Positions 17,585 through 27,136 of a DNA stretch of 64,000 nucleotides are shown here, piece after piece; the first letter of the stretch is position 1, and each line of letters opens with the position of its first letter. Under the pieces are notes generated by a model, which saw nothing but the letters and a program-made list of their open reading frames with translations, did no database searches and was not told the origin of the DNA. This DNA comes from Burkholderia cepacia (GTDB taxonomy: Bacteria; Pseudomonadota; Gammaproteobacteria; Burkholderiales; Burkholderiaceae): contig NZ_LDWR01000014.1 of the NCBI RefSeq assembly GCF_001039005.1, forward strand, positions 186,001 to 250,000, read 5' to 3'. Position numbers and translations under genes: made by a program.

Positions 17585-19924
17585 TTATTCAGAAAATCCG
17601 AAGTTCGTTGCGTCTTTCACGTCGTTGAGCGGCGCCTTGGACCATGTCGGGAATTTGAAGCTGCCACCGTCAGGGTCGTCGACTTTCAGGTTGCCCTTGA
17701 GCTCGATTTCTCCGGCCGGACTGCCGAGAATGATCTTGCCGCCCGAGAGCTTGATGTAAGCGCCGGAGCCGTCGCCGAGCGTGACACCTTTGCGGCCAGT
17801 GATGACCACTTCCCCATCTGACGAACTGGCTGTCATGTCCTGCATCGACATCAGTTCCATCGTGTCGGACTGCGCCTGGACCTGAACCTTCCCCTTCGCG
17901 GCGAGGATCCGGATCCCAAGCCGCGCTGCAAAAACCGAAATCGCCTCGCCAGCGGCGACTGCGATACGCTTCATGACGCCAATGTCGAGCCCGTCACCTG
18001 CAGTGATAAACATTTGCTTGCGGGCAGCAAGTTGCATCTGCTGGCCACTGGCGAGCCCGATGCCATCGGGGGCTGTCGCGACGATGACGGGTTTCTGAAG
18101 TTGCTTGAGCTTTTGCTGGATCAGCACGCGCTGTTGATCGATGTCAGCCTGTAGCGCTTTCGCAGCGTTTGCCGAGTCATTCAGCGTGTGCAGGATCTGT
18201 TCCGCCTGCTCGAGCGTCATGTCGGCGTCCTGCATCGCGAGTTGCTGCCCAGCAGCGCCTGGCTGTCCTTCAGCGGTAACCAATACGCCCTTTGCGCCCC
18301 GGACAGCAGCCGGCCCGTCGGTGCGCAATTCCACACCGTGCCCACGCTCCTTGCGGTCACCGTCGACCATATGCCCCAGGTTAAGCTCGCTGGCCTGAAA
18401 CGGCGTCGTCAGATGGATGTGCTCGACACCTTCCTTGTCTTCCATCCGCAACTCGTTCTGCGCGGTCGTACGGATAAGGTTCCGGGTGTGATTGAGGTTA
18501 TTGACGAGATCCGGATGCAGGCTGTCGTGCATCGCACCGACGATCACGGGACGGTTTGGATCGCCCCCGGTGTGAATGATCGCCACCTCCGCGCCGTCAA
18601 TCAGCGGGAAATGATGACCGTAGTTGTCACCGCTATATGGCTTGGCGAACCGCACCGGCCGGCTCGTGCCACCGGGACTCCATTCATCGAGGTCGAACGG
18701 CAACTTGATCACATACCAACCTTGTTCGGTCAGGTACGCGTACTTGTAGTTTCCGGGCGACGTGATGCGCGCGGGCAGAATGCCGTCGATGACCGGGCGC
18801 GAAATCTCAGCCGTCGACGTGCGCCACACGCGGTCGGACGGAATTCCTTCGAAAGTCACCCAATACGACTGGTCGCGGCCGCCTTGCGACTCCACCGATG
18901 TGACAAAGATCCCGTGCTGCGCGTCGGCCGGATTCGGCTCGAGCCGCATGACTTCACCGGCCTCCAGCCAGAACGGGTTGCCGGTACCCTTGAACGTGAC
19001 CTGCGTTGCCAGTAACGCCTCGTGCCGCAAACGAGCGAAGCGCTTGCCTTCTTCGGGCGTCTCGTAGTGTTCGCCCCAGCGATAATCGACGCCATTCGTC
19101 GTCTTGTCGTCGCGCGCGGCGTTTTCTTCGACCAGCAGCGGCACACCGGCCTGCCGGTGGTTGTAGTCGTGCAGCCGCACCGCTTCAGGCACGCGTCGGG
19201 TCCGCTTTTCGAGCGTCTTGATCGCATCCGTACCCGAGCTCTCGAGCCCCGAGTCGCGCCGGTACGACACGGTGCGTTGCTTGCGCGCATAGGCGTCCAG
19301 GTCGTCGCCGAACACAAGCACCGCATGATCCTTCTTCTGCTCCCACCGGAACCAGATCCCTTCCTCCGCGCAAAGGCGCTGGACAAAGGCGAACGTCGTC
19401 TCGTGATACTGGGTGACGTATTCGTGCCGCTTGTACTCGCCGCGCAACTGAAAAAGGAAGTCGACCCCGGCCCGGTAGCCGTAATGACGCAGCGTGTCGG
19501 TAACGATCTCCTCGACCGACTGCTTCTGAAACAGCCGGCTCGTGACACCTCGATTCAGATCGGCGAGCTTCGGCTCGAGCCGGACCCGATAGTGTGTCTG
19601 ATCGGCCGACGTACTGCACTCGTCGAACTGCGTCACGATGCCGTGGACCGTATATGCAGGCGACATCTCGCTGAATTGCGCCGCGTTCTCGCCGAACATC
19701 CTGCGCAGATAGTCCATGTTCGGATCGACCGGAGCGACGATGAATTTCGCCGGTCGGCCGACCACCTGGTCCATCGGGATTCCCGAAATCGGACTCGTGA
19801 ATTCGATATCGTAGCGGTACAGCTCGCTCACCGCGTCGCGGCCCGTGAATCGGAGCACGGACGTCGGTGCCGGATGCGGCGCCAGCTTCAATTCATAAGC
19901 CTGCGACGGCAATATCATCGACAT
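17585..19924 (-). CDS. vgrG: T6SS spike protein VgrG (TssI)
   Basis: A 779-residue protein. Start ATG 19924 (MSMILPSQAYELKL) has GAGAG eight bases upstream. The N-terminal two thirds match the gp27/gp5 hub: VLRFTGRDAVSELYRYDIEF, then VHGIVTQFDECSTSAD, ETTFAFVQRLCAEEGIWFRW, and the OB region LPFDLDEWSPGGTSRP followed by SGDNYGHHFPLIDGAEV. The C-terminal third (from about residue 480) is the DUF2345-like stalk, ending in a Gly/Asp-rich beta helix (VTLGDGSGAYIKLSGGKI, then GEIELKGNLKVDDPDGG). There is no fused toxin domain. The adjacent effector, immunity and PAAR genes form its cargo set. Its 5' end is the parent-like sequence for the vgrG relic at 405-510. Confidence 0.95.
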   Translation of the reverse strand: MSMILPSQAYELKLAPHPAPTSVLRFTGRDAVSELYRYDIEFTSPISGIPMDQVVGRPAKFIVAPVDPNMDYLRRMFGENAAQFSEMSPAYTVHGIVTQFDECSTSADQTHYRVRLEPKLADLNRGVTSRLFQKQSVEEIVTDTLRHYGYRAGVDFLFQLRGEYKRHEYVTQYHETTFAFVQRLCAEEGIWFRWEQKKDHAVLVFGDDLDAYARKQRTVSYRRDSGLESSGTDAIKTLEKRTRRVPEAVRLHDYNHRQAGVPLLVEENAARDDKTTNGVDYRWGEHYETPEEGKRFARLRHEALLATQVTFKGTGNPFWLEAGEVMRLEPNPADAQHGIFVTSVESQGGRDQSYWVTFEGIPSDRVWRTSTAEISRPVIDGILPARITSPGNYKYAYLTEQGWYVIKLPFDLDEWSPGGTSRPVRFAKPYSGDNYGHHFPLIDGAEVAIIHTGGDPNRPVIVGAMHDSLHPDLVNNLNHTRNLIRTTAQNELRMEDKEGVEHIHLTTPFQASELNLGHMVDGDRKERGHGVELRTDGPAAVRGAKGVLVTAEGQPGAAGQQLAMQDADMTLEQAEQILHTLNDSANAAKALQADIDQQRVLIQQKLKQLQKPVIVATAPDGIGLASGQQMQLAARKQMFITAGDGLDIGVMKRIAVAAGEAISVFAARLGIRILAAKGKVQVQAQSDTMELMSMQDMTASSSDGEVVITGRKGVTLGDGSGAYIKLSGGKIILGSPAGEIELKGNLKVDDPDGGSFKFPTWSKAPLNDVKDATNFGFSE

Positions 19925-20007
19925 GGGTTTTCTCTCAGGTGCACGCACACAAAGGCGCTGCCGGGGCAACCATCGGCGCCCCGGCGGATCGTGCTTGATA
20001 CGTCAGA

Positions 20008-21540
20008 TCAGTTCTTGGCCTTCGGCATCTGCGACACCAGCGACAGGCCGATATCCATGCCTTCGACCTGGAAGTGCGGGATGATGAAGAGCTTGATGCG
20101 GAAGAAGCCCGGATTGTCTTCGATGTCCTCGACGGTCACCTTCGCTTCGCGCAGCGGATGCGACGCCTGCAGCTCGTCGCCCGGGTCCTTCATTTCGGTC
20201 ACGAGACCCTTGATCCAGCTGTTCAGCTCAAGCTCGAGCAGACGCCGGTCCTTGGTCGTGCCGATGTTCTCGCGCTGAATCAGCTTCAGGTAGTGGGCGA
20301 TGCGCGACAGCAGGAAGATGTACGGCAGGCGTGCGTTGATGCGGCTGTTGGCCGTCGCTTCCTTGGTCTCGTACAGCGCGGGCTTCTGCGTCGAGCTGGC
20401 CGAGAAGAAGCACGCGAAGTCGTGATTCTTGTAGAACGAAAGCGGGATGAAGCCGAGATTCGCGAATTCGAACTCGCGCGTCTCCGGAATCAGCACTTCG
20501 GTCGGGATCTTCGGCTGCACGCCCGTGCCGAGGTCGTACAGATGGACCGGCAGGTCCTCGACCTTGCCGCCTGCCTGAGGGCCGCGGATCTGCACGCACC
20601 AGCCGTTGTTCACGAAGCTGCGCACCATGTTTGCCGCGAACGCGAACGACGCGTTGACCCACAGATACTTGTCGTGGTCCGGGCCCTTCACCGCTTCTTC
20701 GTAGCTGAAGGCACGAACAGGCGTCGTATCCTTGCCGTAAGGCAATCGGCCGAGCACGCGCGGCATCGTCAGGCCGACGTAGCGCGCATCGTCCGTGTCG
20801 CGGAAGCTCTTCCACTTGATGTATTCGGCGCGATCGAAGTAGTTGCCGATGTCCTGAATGGCCGCGACCTCCTCCATGGACTTCTTCCCGAAGAACGCCG
20901 CACCGACCGCACCGATGAACGGCATGTGCGCGGCGGCCGCCACCTTCGAGATGTTGCGCAGCAACGCCACGTCCTGCGGCAAATGCGTGAACTCGAAGTC
21001 GCTGACCATCGCACTGATCGGCTGCCCGCCCGGCGTGTCGTACTCCTCGATGTAGGTCAGGCGATACAGGCCGCTCTGGATCAGCTCCGGCGTATCCTCG
21101 AAATCGCGCTGCAGCGCATCCTTCGATACGTCCAGAACCTCGATGCGAGCGTTCTTGCGGAAGTCGGTGCGCGAGACGAGCATCTTCAGGCCACGCCAGC
21201 GACCTTCGAGCGCCTGGAAGTCCGGCGTGTGCATCACGGCATCGAGCTGCCGGCTGATCTGGCGATCGAGTTGCCCAATGTAGAAATCGAGCAGCGATTT
21301 GTCGAGGCGGTCGACCGGCTTGCTTTCCTTCGCGATGAGGTTGAGCAGCGCATCCATCCCGCGCGCCACACGCTCGTCGGCCGACGCTTCCGACAGCGTA
21401 TCGTTATCGCGAAACGCTTCGAGCGGCCGCGCTTCAGCGACCGGCTTCAGGTTGATCTTGTTGCACAGCGCGGCGTAAACGCTGTCATTCTCGAGCACGA
21501 CCGTTTCCGATGCGCTCTGACCTGCTTCATTCTGTTTCAT
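20008..21540 (-). CDS. tssC: T6SS sheath large subunit TssC (VipB)
   Basis: A 510-residue protein, ATG 21540 with GAGAGAA just upstream. It contains the strongly conserved TssC stretches LDFYIGQLDRQISRQLDAV, LEGRWRGLKMLVSRTDFR, YRLTYIEEYDTPGGQP, then GRLPYGKDTTPVRAFSYEE and RGPQAGGKVEDLPVHLYDLG. The C-terminus has KDPGDELQASHPLREAKVTV and FRIKLFIIPHFQVEGMDIGL. TssC assembles with TssB into the contractile sheath in the cytoplasm. It is 73 bp after tssB and 83 bp before vgrG, in the same operon. Length and motifs are fully normal. Confidence 0.97.
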   Translation of the reverse strand: MKQNEAGQSASETVVLENDSVYAALCNKINLKPVAEARPLEAFRDNDTLSEASADERVARGMDALLNLIAKESKPVDRLDKSLLDFYIGQLDRQISRQLDAVMHTPDFQALEGRWRGLKMLVSRTDFRKNARIEVLDVSKDALQRDFEDTPELIQSGLYRLTYIEEYDTPGGQPISAMVSDFEFTHLPQDVALLRNISKVAAAAHMPFIGAVGAAFFGKKSMEEVAAIQDIGNYFDRAEYIKWKSFRDTDDARYVGLTMPRVLGRLPYGKDTTPVRAFSYEEAVKGPDHDKYLWVNASFAFAANMVRSFVNNGWCVQIRGPQAGGKVEDLPVHLYDLGTGVQPKIPTEVLIPETREFEFANLGFIPLSFYKNHDFACFFSASSTQKPALYETKEATANSRINARLPYIFLLSRIAHYLKLIQRENIGTTKDRRLLELELNSWIKGLVTEMKDPGDELQASHPLREAKVTVEDIEDNPGFFRIKLFIIPHFQVEGMDIGLSLVSQMPKAKN

Positions 21541-21613
21541 GGTTCTCTCAGTCCCGTTCCGTATGGCTGCGTGGTTGCTCGAGGCGGTGACGGCCCGCTT
21601 CGGCCGGCCCTGC

Positions 21614-22126
21614 TCAGGCATGGCCTTCCGGTTGCGTAGCGGCCGTGGCGATCTGTGCCAGTTCGCCACGCAGCTTGTCCGTGAGGCGCCGGTCCTTCAG
21701 GATCTTCTCGAACTCACGGCGGAACGTGCCGTTGTCGAGCAAATTCGACTTGAGGTCGCGCAACAGATTGCGCATCGCCAACATCGCTTGCAGTTCCGGA
21801 ATCTGGCGAGCGACCTGCTCCGGCTCGAAATCCTTCATCGAGCGGAATGCGAGATTCACCGGGAGTTCCGAGCCGTCGCCGGCCAAGGTGTTTTCCGCAG
21901 CAATCTTGAGATCCGGCGCGTAGTCGGCCAGGACAGCATCGAAGTTGTTCTTGTCGATATTGACCTTCTTCCGCTCGGCCAGCGGCGCCTGCTCGCGTCC
22001 CGCGCTGAAGTCGCCGGCGACGAGCAGCTTCAACGGTAGCTCGACCTTCTTCTGGGCCCCGCCCGTATGCAGATCCAACGTGATTGATACGCGACTCTTC
22101 GGAATTTCTCTCTGGAAGCTATCCAT
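21614..22126 (-). CDS. tssB: T6SS sheath small subunit TssB (VipA)
   Basis: A 170-residue protein. ATG 22126 (MDSFQREIPKSRVSITLDL) has AAGGA six bases upstream, which favours it over the TTG two codons earlier. Family signatures: ELPLKLLVAGDFS, RKKVNIDKNNFDAVLADYAP, LAFRSMKDFEPEQVARQIPE and NLLRDLKSNLLDNGTFRRE. It pairs with TssC to form the contractile sheath, whose N-terminal TssC contacts the ClpV recycling ATPase encoded on the other arm. It is the first gene of the minus arm, reading away from the long AT-rich divergent spacer. Confidence 0.96.
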   Translation of the reverse strand: MDSFQREIPKSRVSITLDLHTGGAQKKVELPLKLLVAGDFSAGREQAPLAERKKVNIDKNNFDAVLADYAPDLKIAAENTLAGDGSELPVNLAFRSMKDFEPEQVARQIPELQAMLAMRNLLRDLKSNLLDNGTFRREFEKILKDRRLTDKLRGELAQIATAATQPEGHA

Positions 22127-22719
22127 TTGCAATCCTTAATTGTTGATGGCCATGCATGGGCAGGCACGCGATGCGTTCGGCACGATGCTGACCTGTTCGA
22201 TGCAACGCATACGCATGCAATGCGTGGCATGCCCCGATCGACGCTTCATCGTGTGGTCTCCGTTCGTACGGCGAAATCGCATCGCACTTATACACGGTAA
22301 ACCCGACGCCCGTCAAAACGAGTCGTGTCATTGCCATTAAATTAAATGTAAAAAACAGTCATATCGTGAATTAATGTTCACATTTGAGAATCGCGACGTT
22401 ATCAAAATAAAGAATTTGTCGATCACAAAAGATCGCTTCAATTGTGACTGAATCTACGTGTAACCCACTATGTACTTGAGTTTCGCGAATTGACAATTTG
22501 TGTGCCACCTCTTTCGAGGCGACGCTTCGATTGATCTCAAAAACAAAATATCTAGAAATAGATTGTGTCTATATTTGACATTTTTCCGTGCTCACCAGTC
22601 TCGTCATTAGTAAACCAAACTACTTGGATTTAACGTTATTGGTTGCATGTTTATCAGAAGATCGTGTATAGGTTACGCCCTTGTACCGAATAACGATCAG
22701 ACGCACCACACGAGAGACC
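22127..22719 (+). promoter_or_regulatory. Divergent AT-rich promoter region of the two T6SS arms
   Basis: A 593-bp spacer between tssB (minus) and tssK (plus) with no credible gene. It is much more AT-rich than the flanking coding DNA, particularly about 22320-22640. It contains TTGACA hexamers at 22490-22495 and 22575-22580, but neither has a convincing -10 at 16-18 bp, so I do not map a start site. No sigma-54 GG-N10-GC element was found near tssK by eye. The region must hold the promoters of both arms, and its AT-richness would suit silencing by H-NS/MvaT-type proteins (inference). Confidence 0.6.
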
Positions 22720-24072
22720 ATGCGAATCGAGAAGCCACTTTGGCACGAGGGCCTCATCCTGACACAGCAGCATTTTCAGCAGCAGGACAGGTGGACCGAA
22801 TTTGCGCTACGTCAGTACGCCTCCGCGGCAATTTCAGAGCCGTGGGGAACGCTTGCCGTCGAGGTCGACGAGGAGGCGCTGGCGACTGGGCGCCTGAAAC
22901 TCGCCCGCCTGAAGCTGTGCTTTCCGGACGGCACCCCGGTCGATACAACCATTGCCGATGCGCTGCCTTCCGCGCGCGATCTGACGCAAGGCGTGCCGGC
23001 GGACGTTCATAGCGTCGTCGTGCTCGCAGCGCTGGCGCTGCCGGATGCGAACGGCAGCAACTGCCGTTTCGACGAAACCTCCCTTGCTCGCCCGCGGCGC
23101 TCATACCGTGAATTCGTGAAGGTCACGGACCTGAATGGAACCGGCGAGACCGAAATCGCGGCCGAGCGGCATGCGATTCGCCTGCTGTTCGACTTCGAAT
23201 CGCATGCCGACGATACGGTCTGCGCAATCGCTCGACTGACGCGTGGATCGAGTGGCCAGTTTCAGGTCGATCATCGGTTCGTGCCGCCGTGCCTCACGCT
23301 CGGCAGCCATCCGCTCCATCGCGAGCGGATCAATCGCGTTGCGGACATCCTGCACGCCAAGAGCCTCGCGCTCGGTGCACGCCGTAGCGAGCGCATCGAG
23401 CAGGTCGCCGAATACGGCGTGGCCGACGTGCAGCTCTTCTGGTTGCTTCACTGCATCCATGCGGCGTGGCCGCAGTTGCGGCTGTTTTCTACGCATCCGA
23501 GCCGGCCTCCGGAACATCTGTACGCCACCCTGGCACAACTGGCCGGCGCGTTGATGACCTTCTCGACGGGCGCCCAACTGACCGACATTCCGGCGTACGA
23601 CCACGTGCGTGCCGACGAGGTGTTCGCGACGCTCGAGTCGACAATCCGGGCGTTGCTCGACGCCATCATTCCGTCCCGGGTCGTATCGATCGGCCTCACG
23701 CGCAAAGGGCCGACCACCTGGACCGGCCAGTTCCTCGATGAGCGCATCGTTGCGGACGCCGCAGACTGGTACCTGTCGGTCAACGCGCCGATTCCCGCGT
23801 TCGAGCTTGTTGAAAACTTTCCGCGGCTGTGCAAGATCGGCGCGCCTGACGATGTCGAACACATCATCAATTCCGCGCTGCTCGGCATTCCGCTCAAGGC
23901 GGTCCAGCGCGTGCCGGGAGCGATCCCGGTGCGTCTGGACAACCACTACTTCGCGCTGGACTCGGCCAGCGCCGTACACACCAGGATGCTCGCCGCGCGG
24001 GCGTGCCAGATCTACCTGCCCGCGTCGGTACCAGACGCTTCGCTCGAACTCTACGCGGTGCTGCACGCATGA
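22720..24072 (+). CDS. tssK: T6SS baseplate-membrane connector TssK
   Basis: A 450-residue protein. ATG 22720 (MRIEKPLWHEGLILTQQHF) sits 3 nt after GAGAGA; an upstream in-frame TTG would add a non-conserved leader. The N-terminal WHEGLILTQQHFQQQDRWTE is the hallmark of TssK/VasE/ImpJ. Later sections include LARPRRSYREFVKVTDLNG, HPLHRERINRVADILHAKS, VADVQLFWLLHCIHAAWPQL and the C-terminal FPRLCKIGAPDDVEHIINSA. TssK trimers link the TssFG wedges to the TssL/TssM membrane complex. It is the first gene of the plus arm and overlaps tssL by 4 bp (ATGA). Confidence 0.95.
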   Translation: MRIEKPLWHEGLILTQQHFQQQDRWTEFALRQYASAAISEPWGTLAVEVDEEALATGRLKLARLKLCFPDGTPVDTTIADALPSARDLTQGVPADVHSVVVLAALALPDANGSNCRFDETSLARPRRSYREFVKVTDLNGTGETEIAAERHAIRLLFDFESHADDTVCAIARLTRGSSGQFQVDHRFVPPCLTLGSHPLHRERINRVADILHAKSLALGARRSERIEQVAEYGVADVQLFWLLHCIHAAWPQLRLFSTHPSRPPEHLYATLAQLAGALMTFSTGAQLTDIPAYDHVRADEVFATLESTIRALLDAIIPSRVVSIGLTRKGPTTWTGQFLDERIVADAADWYLSVNAPIPAFELVENFPRLCKIGAPDDVEHIINSALLGIPLKAVQRVPGAIPVRLDNHYFALDSASAVHTRMLAARACQIYLPASVPDASLELYAVLHA

Positions 24073-24800
24073 ACGCGCTGAATCCCAACCGAAACGACAT
24101 TGCCCTGCTGCAGAATGCGGCGGGCGCCGGCGGCCCGACCGTCGACGGGATTCGCGATCTGCTGCGCGACACGGCGCTGCTCGTGACGACACTCGGCTCG
24201 GGTGGTACGACGCCTGACCCGGTCGCGTTGCGCGGACGGTGCGTGCAGCTCGTCGCGCAGTTCGCAAGCGACCTGGAGCGACGAGGCTTTCCGGACGATG
24301 TCCGCAACGAGGCGCTGGTCGCGCAGTGCGGGCTGCTCGACGAGGCAGCACTGCGACATCTGCCGGGCGACTCCCGGTCCGCATGGGAGAGCAAGCCGCT
24401 GCAGGTGGAGCAGTTCAACCTGCACGAAGCGGGCGAACGCGTGTTCGAGCGACTCGACGCCCGCATGCGCGAGCCGTCGCCTTCGGTCGCCCTTCTCGAG
24501 TGCTACTCGGCGATCCTCGGGATGGGATTCGTCGGCCGATACGCTCGCGACGGTGAAGCGAAGCGCGCTGCGTTGATTGCGTCGCTCGACGCCAAACTGG
24601 AAACGCTGCGCTCGACCTCCGATCGGCCGTTTATCGCCGATCGTGCCGGACGGCGGCTGTCCGATTGGTTCTACCGGCTTTCCCCATGGGCAATCGCCGG
24701 ACTCGCCTGCATCGCCGCCGCGGTTGTATGGGGCGTCTGGTCCGCGGCGCTCGACGCGCAGCTCGCACATCTTGTGACCGCAAAGGCTGCGCTCCCGTGA
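24069..24800 (+). CDS. tssL: T6SS inner-membrane protein TssL (DotU type)
   Basis: A 243-residue protein starting at ATG 24069, inside the tssK stop. The cytoplasmic DotU helical domain occupies residues 25-195: IRDLLRDTALLVTTLG, LVAQCGLLDEAALRH, FNLHEAGERVFERLDARM and VALLECYSAILGMGFVGRY. A single C-terminal transmembrane helix (WAIAGLACIAAAVVWGVW, about 217-236) leaves only a short periplasmic tail, so peptidoglycan binding is not part of this protein. That activity is encoded by the next gene, which starts with GTG overlapping the tssL stop. TssL contacts TssM and TssK in the membrane complex. Confidence 0.93.
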   Translation: MNALNPNRNDIALLQNAAGAGGPTVDGIRDLLRDTALLVTTLGSGGTTPDPVALRGRCVQLVAQFASDLERRGFPDDVRNEALVAQCGLLDEAALRHLPGDSRSAWESKPLQVEQFNLHEAGERVFERLDARMREPSPSVALLECYSAILGMGFVGRYARDGEAKRAALIASLDAKLETLRSTSDRPFIADRAGRRLSDWFYRLSPWAIAGLACIAAAVVWGVWSAALDAQLAHLVTAKAALP

Positions 24801-26536
24801 AGTCCGACCTGCCTGTTCTGTCTGTAGCTTCGACGCGGACGCCCGATCGGGGTCACGAAGGGCTCGGCTATCCGTCGCGAGTCATCTTCGCGTACTCAGC
24901 CGCGCTGGCGCTCGCGGTGATCTGGCTGGTGTTGCCGCTCGGTCCGGGTGTCATCTGGACGCTCACTGTAATCGTCGCCGTCGTTACGCTCGCGCTGATG
25001 GGGTGGTGCACATGGCAGCTGTCCCGCGCGCGTGAGCAGAGTGCGAACGTGCTTGCCGCGCTGGGCGCCGCGACGTCGGACATTCCGGTGAACCTGCGCA
25101 CGCGCATGCCGCTCGTGCTGATGACCGGCGATGGCCTGCACGCGTTATTCGACCGGATTGACGAATCCCGTCACGTGCACGTCGGTGACGGCGGCATCTG
25201 GCTGCGTGTCGACCGCCCTCAGGATCTGTCGCGACTGGCCGTAGCGGTCAGGCAATGGCGTGACGGCCGGCCCCCCGACGGCGTCGTGCTGTCGGTCGCA
25301 CCGGCGTTGCACGCGGGGGTGGACGTGCTGACGCAAAAGCTGCGCGTCATTCGGCAGGCAGTTGCCGATGCTACCCGGATGCTGGGCACGCGATTACCAG
25401 GGTACGTGGCGGTCTACCAGCGACTTACCACCGGCCCGGCCGATTTCTCGATGCCGGAGTGGTACGGCGTTTCGTCGGCTACTCAAATGACGGACGCCGA
25501 TCGTTTCGAGTCCGTGATCCGTGCGGCGGAGGATGCGGTCCGGCGTGCACATGACGATCGCGTGGCCGCGACGCATGCAGCCGCGCTTGCGTCGATCGTG
25601 GGTTGGACGCAGCGCATCGTGCTGGGCGCGCTTGCGGACCGACTGCAGCCGGCGACTCCGTGGGCATTGTTCGGCGCCGGCTGGGTCGACTGCGGCCCCG
25701 CAAGCGGACCGGACGCTCCGTGGGAACGCGATGTCGAAATGCAGACTCGCGTGAGACGTGCAACCTCCCTCACGTCGCCGGCGCCGTGGCCGCTCCCTCA
25801 GCCGCTGATCGAGGCGATGCCCCGGCGATACTGGATGTCGCCTCGCCTGGCAGCCATCGCGCACGCGCTCGCTCTGCTCGCCTGCGCCGCCGCCGTCGCG
25901 TTCTGGGGGGCGGCCAGGAACAACGAAGCCCTGCTGACCCAAATGGGTTCCGATCTCCATCGCTATTCGACGATCCCGGCCGGTCGTGACGCCGCGAAAC
26001 GCGACGCGCTGCAGGCATTGGTGGCCGATCGTGATCAGCTTGACCGATATGCACGCACCGGCATCCCGATGCGCTTGTCATTCGGCATGTACCGCGGTGC
26101 GCGGTTGATGCCGGTGCTGAACGATGCGATCGCATCGTATGTGCCCCCACCGCCGCCGCCCGCTGTGGTCACGCTTGACAGCATGTCGCTGTTCGACAGC
26201 GGTCGCGCGCAACTGAAACCCGGCTCGAACCGCGCAATGGTCGACGCGCTCGACATGATCAAGTCACATCCCGACAAGCGAATTCTCGTTGCCGGCTACA
26301 CCGACAACGTAGGCGATCCGGACAGCAACCTGAAACTCTCCACGGCGCGCGCAGAGGCCGTGCGCGACTGGCTGATCGACGCGTCGGGTATTCCAGCGAC
26401 GCAATTTGCGATCCAGGGTTATGGCATCACGCGACCGATCGCAAGCAATGACATGCCTGACGGGCGTGCGAGGAACCGCCGCGTCGAAATTACGCTGATT
26501 CCGGATCTCCCCTCCGACCACGGTGTGGTCAAGTAA
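24797..26536 (+). CDS. T6SS-linked OmpA-domain membrane protein
   Basis: A 579-residue protein. The chosen start is GTG 24797, which overlaps the tssL stop (GTGA); the open frame upstream is a shadow of tssL. Two membrane segments lie at about residues 27-50 and 50-72 and another near 355-375 (AHALALLACAAAVAFWGAA). A Pro-rich hinge (YVPPPPPPAVV) leads to a C-terminal OmpA peptidoglycan-binding domain: LFDSGRAQLKPGS, VAGYTDNVGDPDSNLKLSTA, RAEAVRDWL and ARNRRVEITL. It probably anchors the TssL/M/J complex to the cell wall, replacing the TssL-fused domain found in other systems. Similar TagL-type proteins have this role. Confidence 0.85.
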   Translation: MKSDLPVLSVASTRTPDRGHEGLGYPSRVIFAYSAALALAVIWLVLPLGPGVIWTLTVIVAVVTLALMGWCTWQLSRAREQSANVLAALGAATSDIPVNLRTRMPLVLMTGDGLHALFDRIDESRHVHVGDGGIWLRVDRPQDLSRLAVAVRQWRDGRPPDGVVLSVAPALHAGVDVLTQKLRVIRQAVADATRMLGTRLPGYVAVYQRLTTGPADFSMPEWYGVSSATQMTDADRFESVIRAAEDAVRRAHDDRVAATHAAALASIVGWTQRIVLGALADRLQPATPWALFGAGWVDCGPASGPDAPWERDVEMQTRVRRATSLTSPAPWPLPQPLIEAMPRRYWMSPRLAAIAHALALLACAAAVAFWGAARNNEALLTQMGSDLHRYSTIPAGRDAAKRDALQALVADRDQLDRYARTGIPMRLSFGMYRGARLMPVLNDAIASYVPPPPPPAVVTLDSMSLFDSGRAQLKPGSNRAMVDALDMIKSHPDKRILVAGYTDNVGDPDSNLKLSTARAEAVRDWLIDASGIPATQFAIQGYGITRPIASNDMPDGRARNRRVEITLIPDLPSDHGVVK

Positions 26537-26551
26537 AGAACAGGCTTTAGC

Positions 26552-26573
26552 CCCTGAAGCATTTCGCTTCGGG
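26552..26573 (+). other. Stem-loop in the hcp leader
   Basis: CCC-(T)-GAAGC pairs with GCTTCGGG around the loop ATTTC, with one bulged T, in the 98-bp gap between the OmpA-domain gene and hcp. No T tract follows, so a simple terminator is unlikely. It may be an mRNA processing or stabilising hairpin that lets hcp be expressed at a different level from the genes before it (inference). Confidence 0.4.
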
Positions 26574-26634
26574 ATTCTGAGGCTCGGGGGCTCGCTCCGG
26601 GCAACATTAGCAGTACGTATAAAGGAGTGAAGAA

Positions 26635-27120
26635 ATGGCAATTCCTGCCTATATGTGGCTCAAGGATGATGGCGGCGCCGACATCAAGGGTTCGGTGACG
26701 GTTCAAGGCCGTGAAGGCAGCGTCGAGCTCGTCGCATTCGATCACGGCGTGCACATCCCGACCGACGGCAACACCGGCAAACTGACGGGTACGCGTGTTC
26801 ACAAGCCCATCACGCTGACGAAAGAGACGGACGCGTCGACGCCGTATCTGTACAAGGCGGTGACGAGCGGCCAGACGCTGAAGTCGGTCGAGATCAAGTG
26901 GTACAAGATCGACGACTCGGGCAAGGAGAAGGAGTATTTCAACACGAAGCTCGACAACGTCAAGATCGTCGCTGTGAATCCGGTGATGTACGACATCAAG
27001 AACCCGGACTACGAGAAGCACAACCACCTCGAAAACGTCGAGTTGCGCTACGAGACGATCACGTGGTCGTACAAGGACGGCAACATCATCCACAAGGACA
27101 CCTGGAACGAGCGTTCCTGA
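26635..27120 (+). CDS. hcp: T6SS tube protein Hcp (TssD)
   Basis: A 161-residue protein with a strong ribosome site (AAGGAG, 7 nt before ATG 26635). It begins MAIPAYMWLKDDGGADIKG and continues SVELVAFDHGVHIPTD, HKPITLTKETDASTPYLYKA, IKWYKIDDSGKEKEYF and VELRYETITWSYKDGNI. This is the Hcp beta-barrel family, whose hexamers stack into the inner tube pushed out by the sheath and also chaperone small effectors. Length is standard. Two hairpins follow the stop, so transcription may largely end after hcp, with tssH and tssE expressed by read-through or separately. Confidence 0.97.
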   Translation: MAIPAYMWLKDDGGADIKGSVTVQGREGSVELVAFDHGVHIPTDGNTGKLTGTRVHKPITLTKETDASTPYLYKAVTSGQTLKSVEIKWYKIDDSGKEKEYFNTKLDNVKIVAVNPVMYDIKNPDYEKHNHLENVELRYETITWSYKDGNIIHKDTWNERS

Positions 27121-27136
27121 TCCTTATCGCACGGTC

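Noticed and set aside
22133..22340. Small plus-strand ORF of 66 codons in the divergent T6SS spacer
   Set aside because: No Shine-Dalgarno site, His/Cys/Arg-rich random-like composition, and a position in promoter DNA.
22575..22580. TTGACA as a -35 box for tssK
   Set aside because: No acceptable -10 hexamer 16-18 bp downstream; the nearest CATTAG is about 24 bp away.
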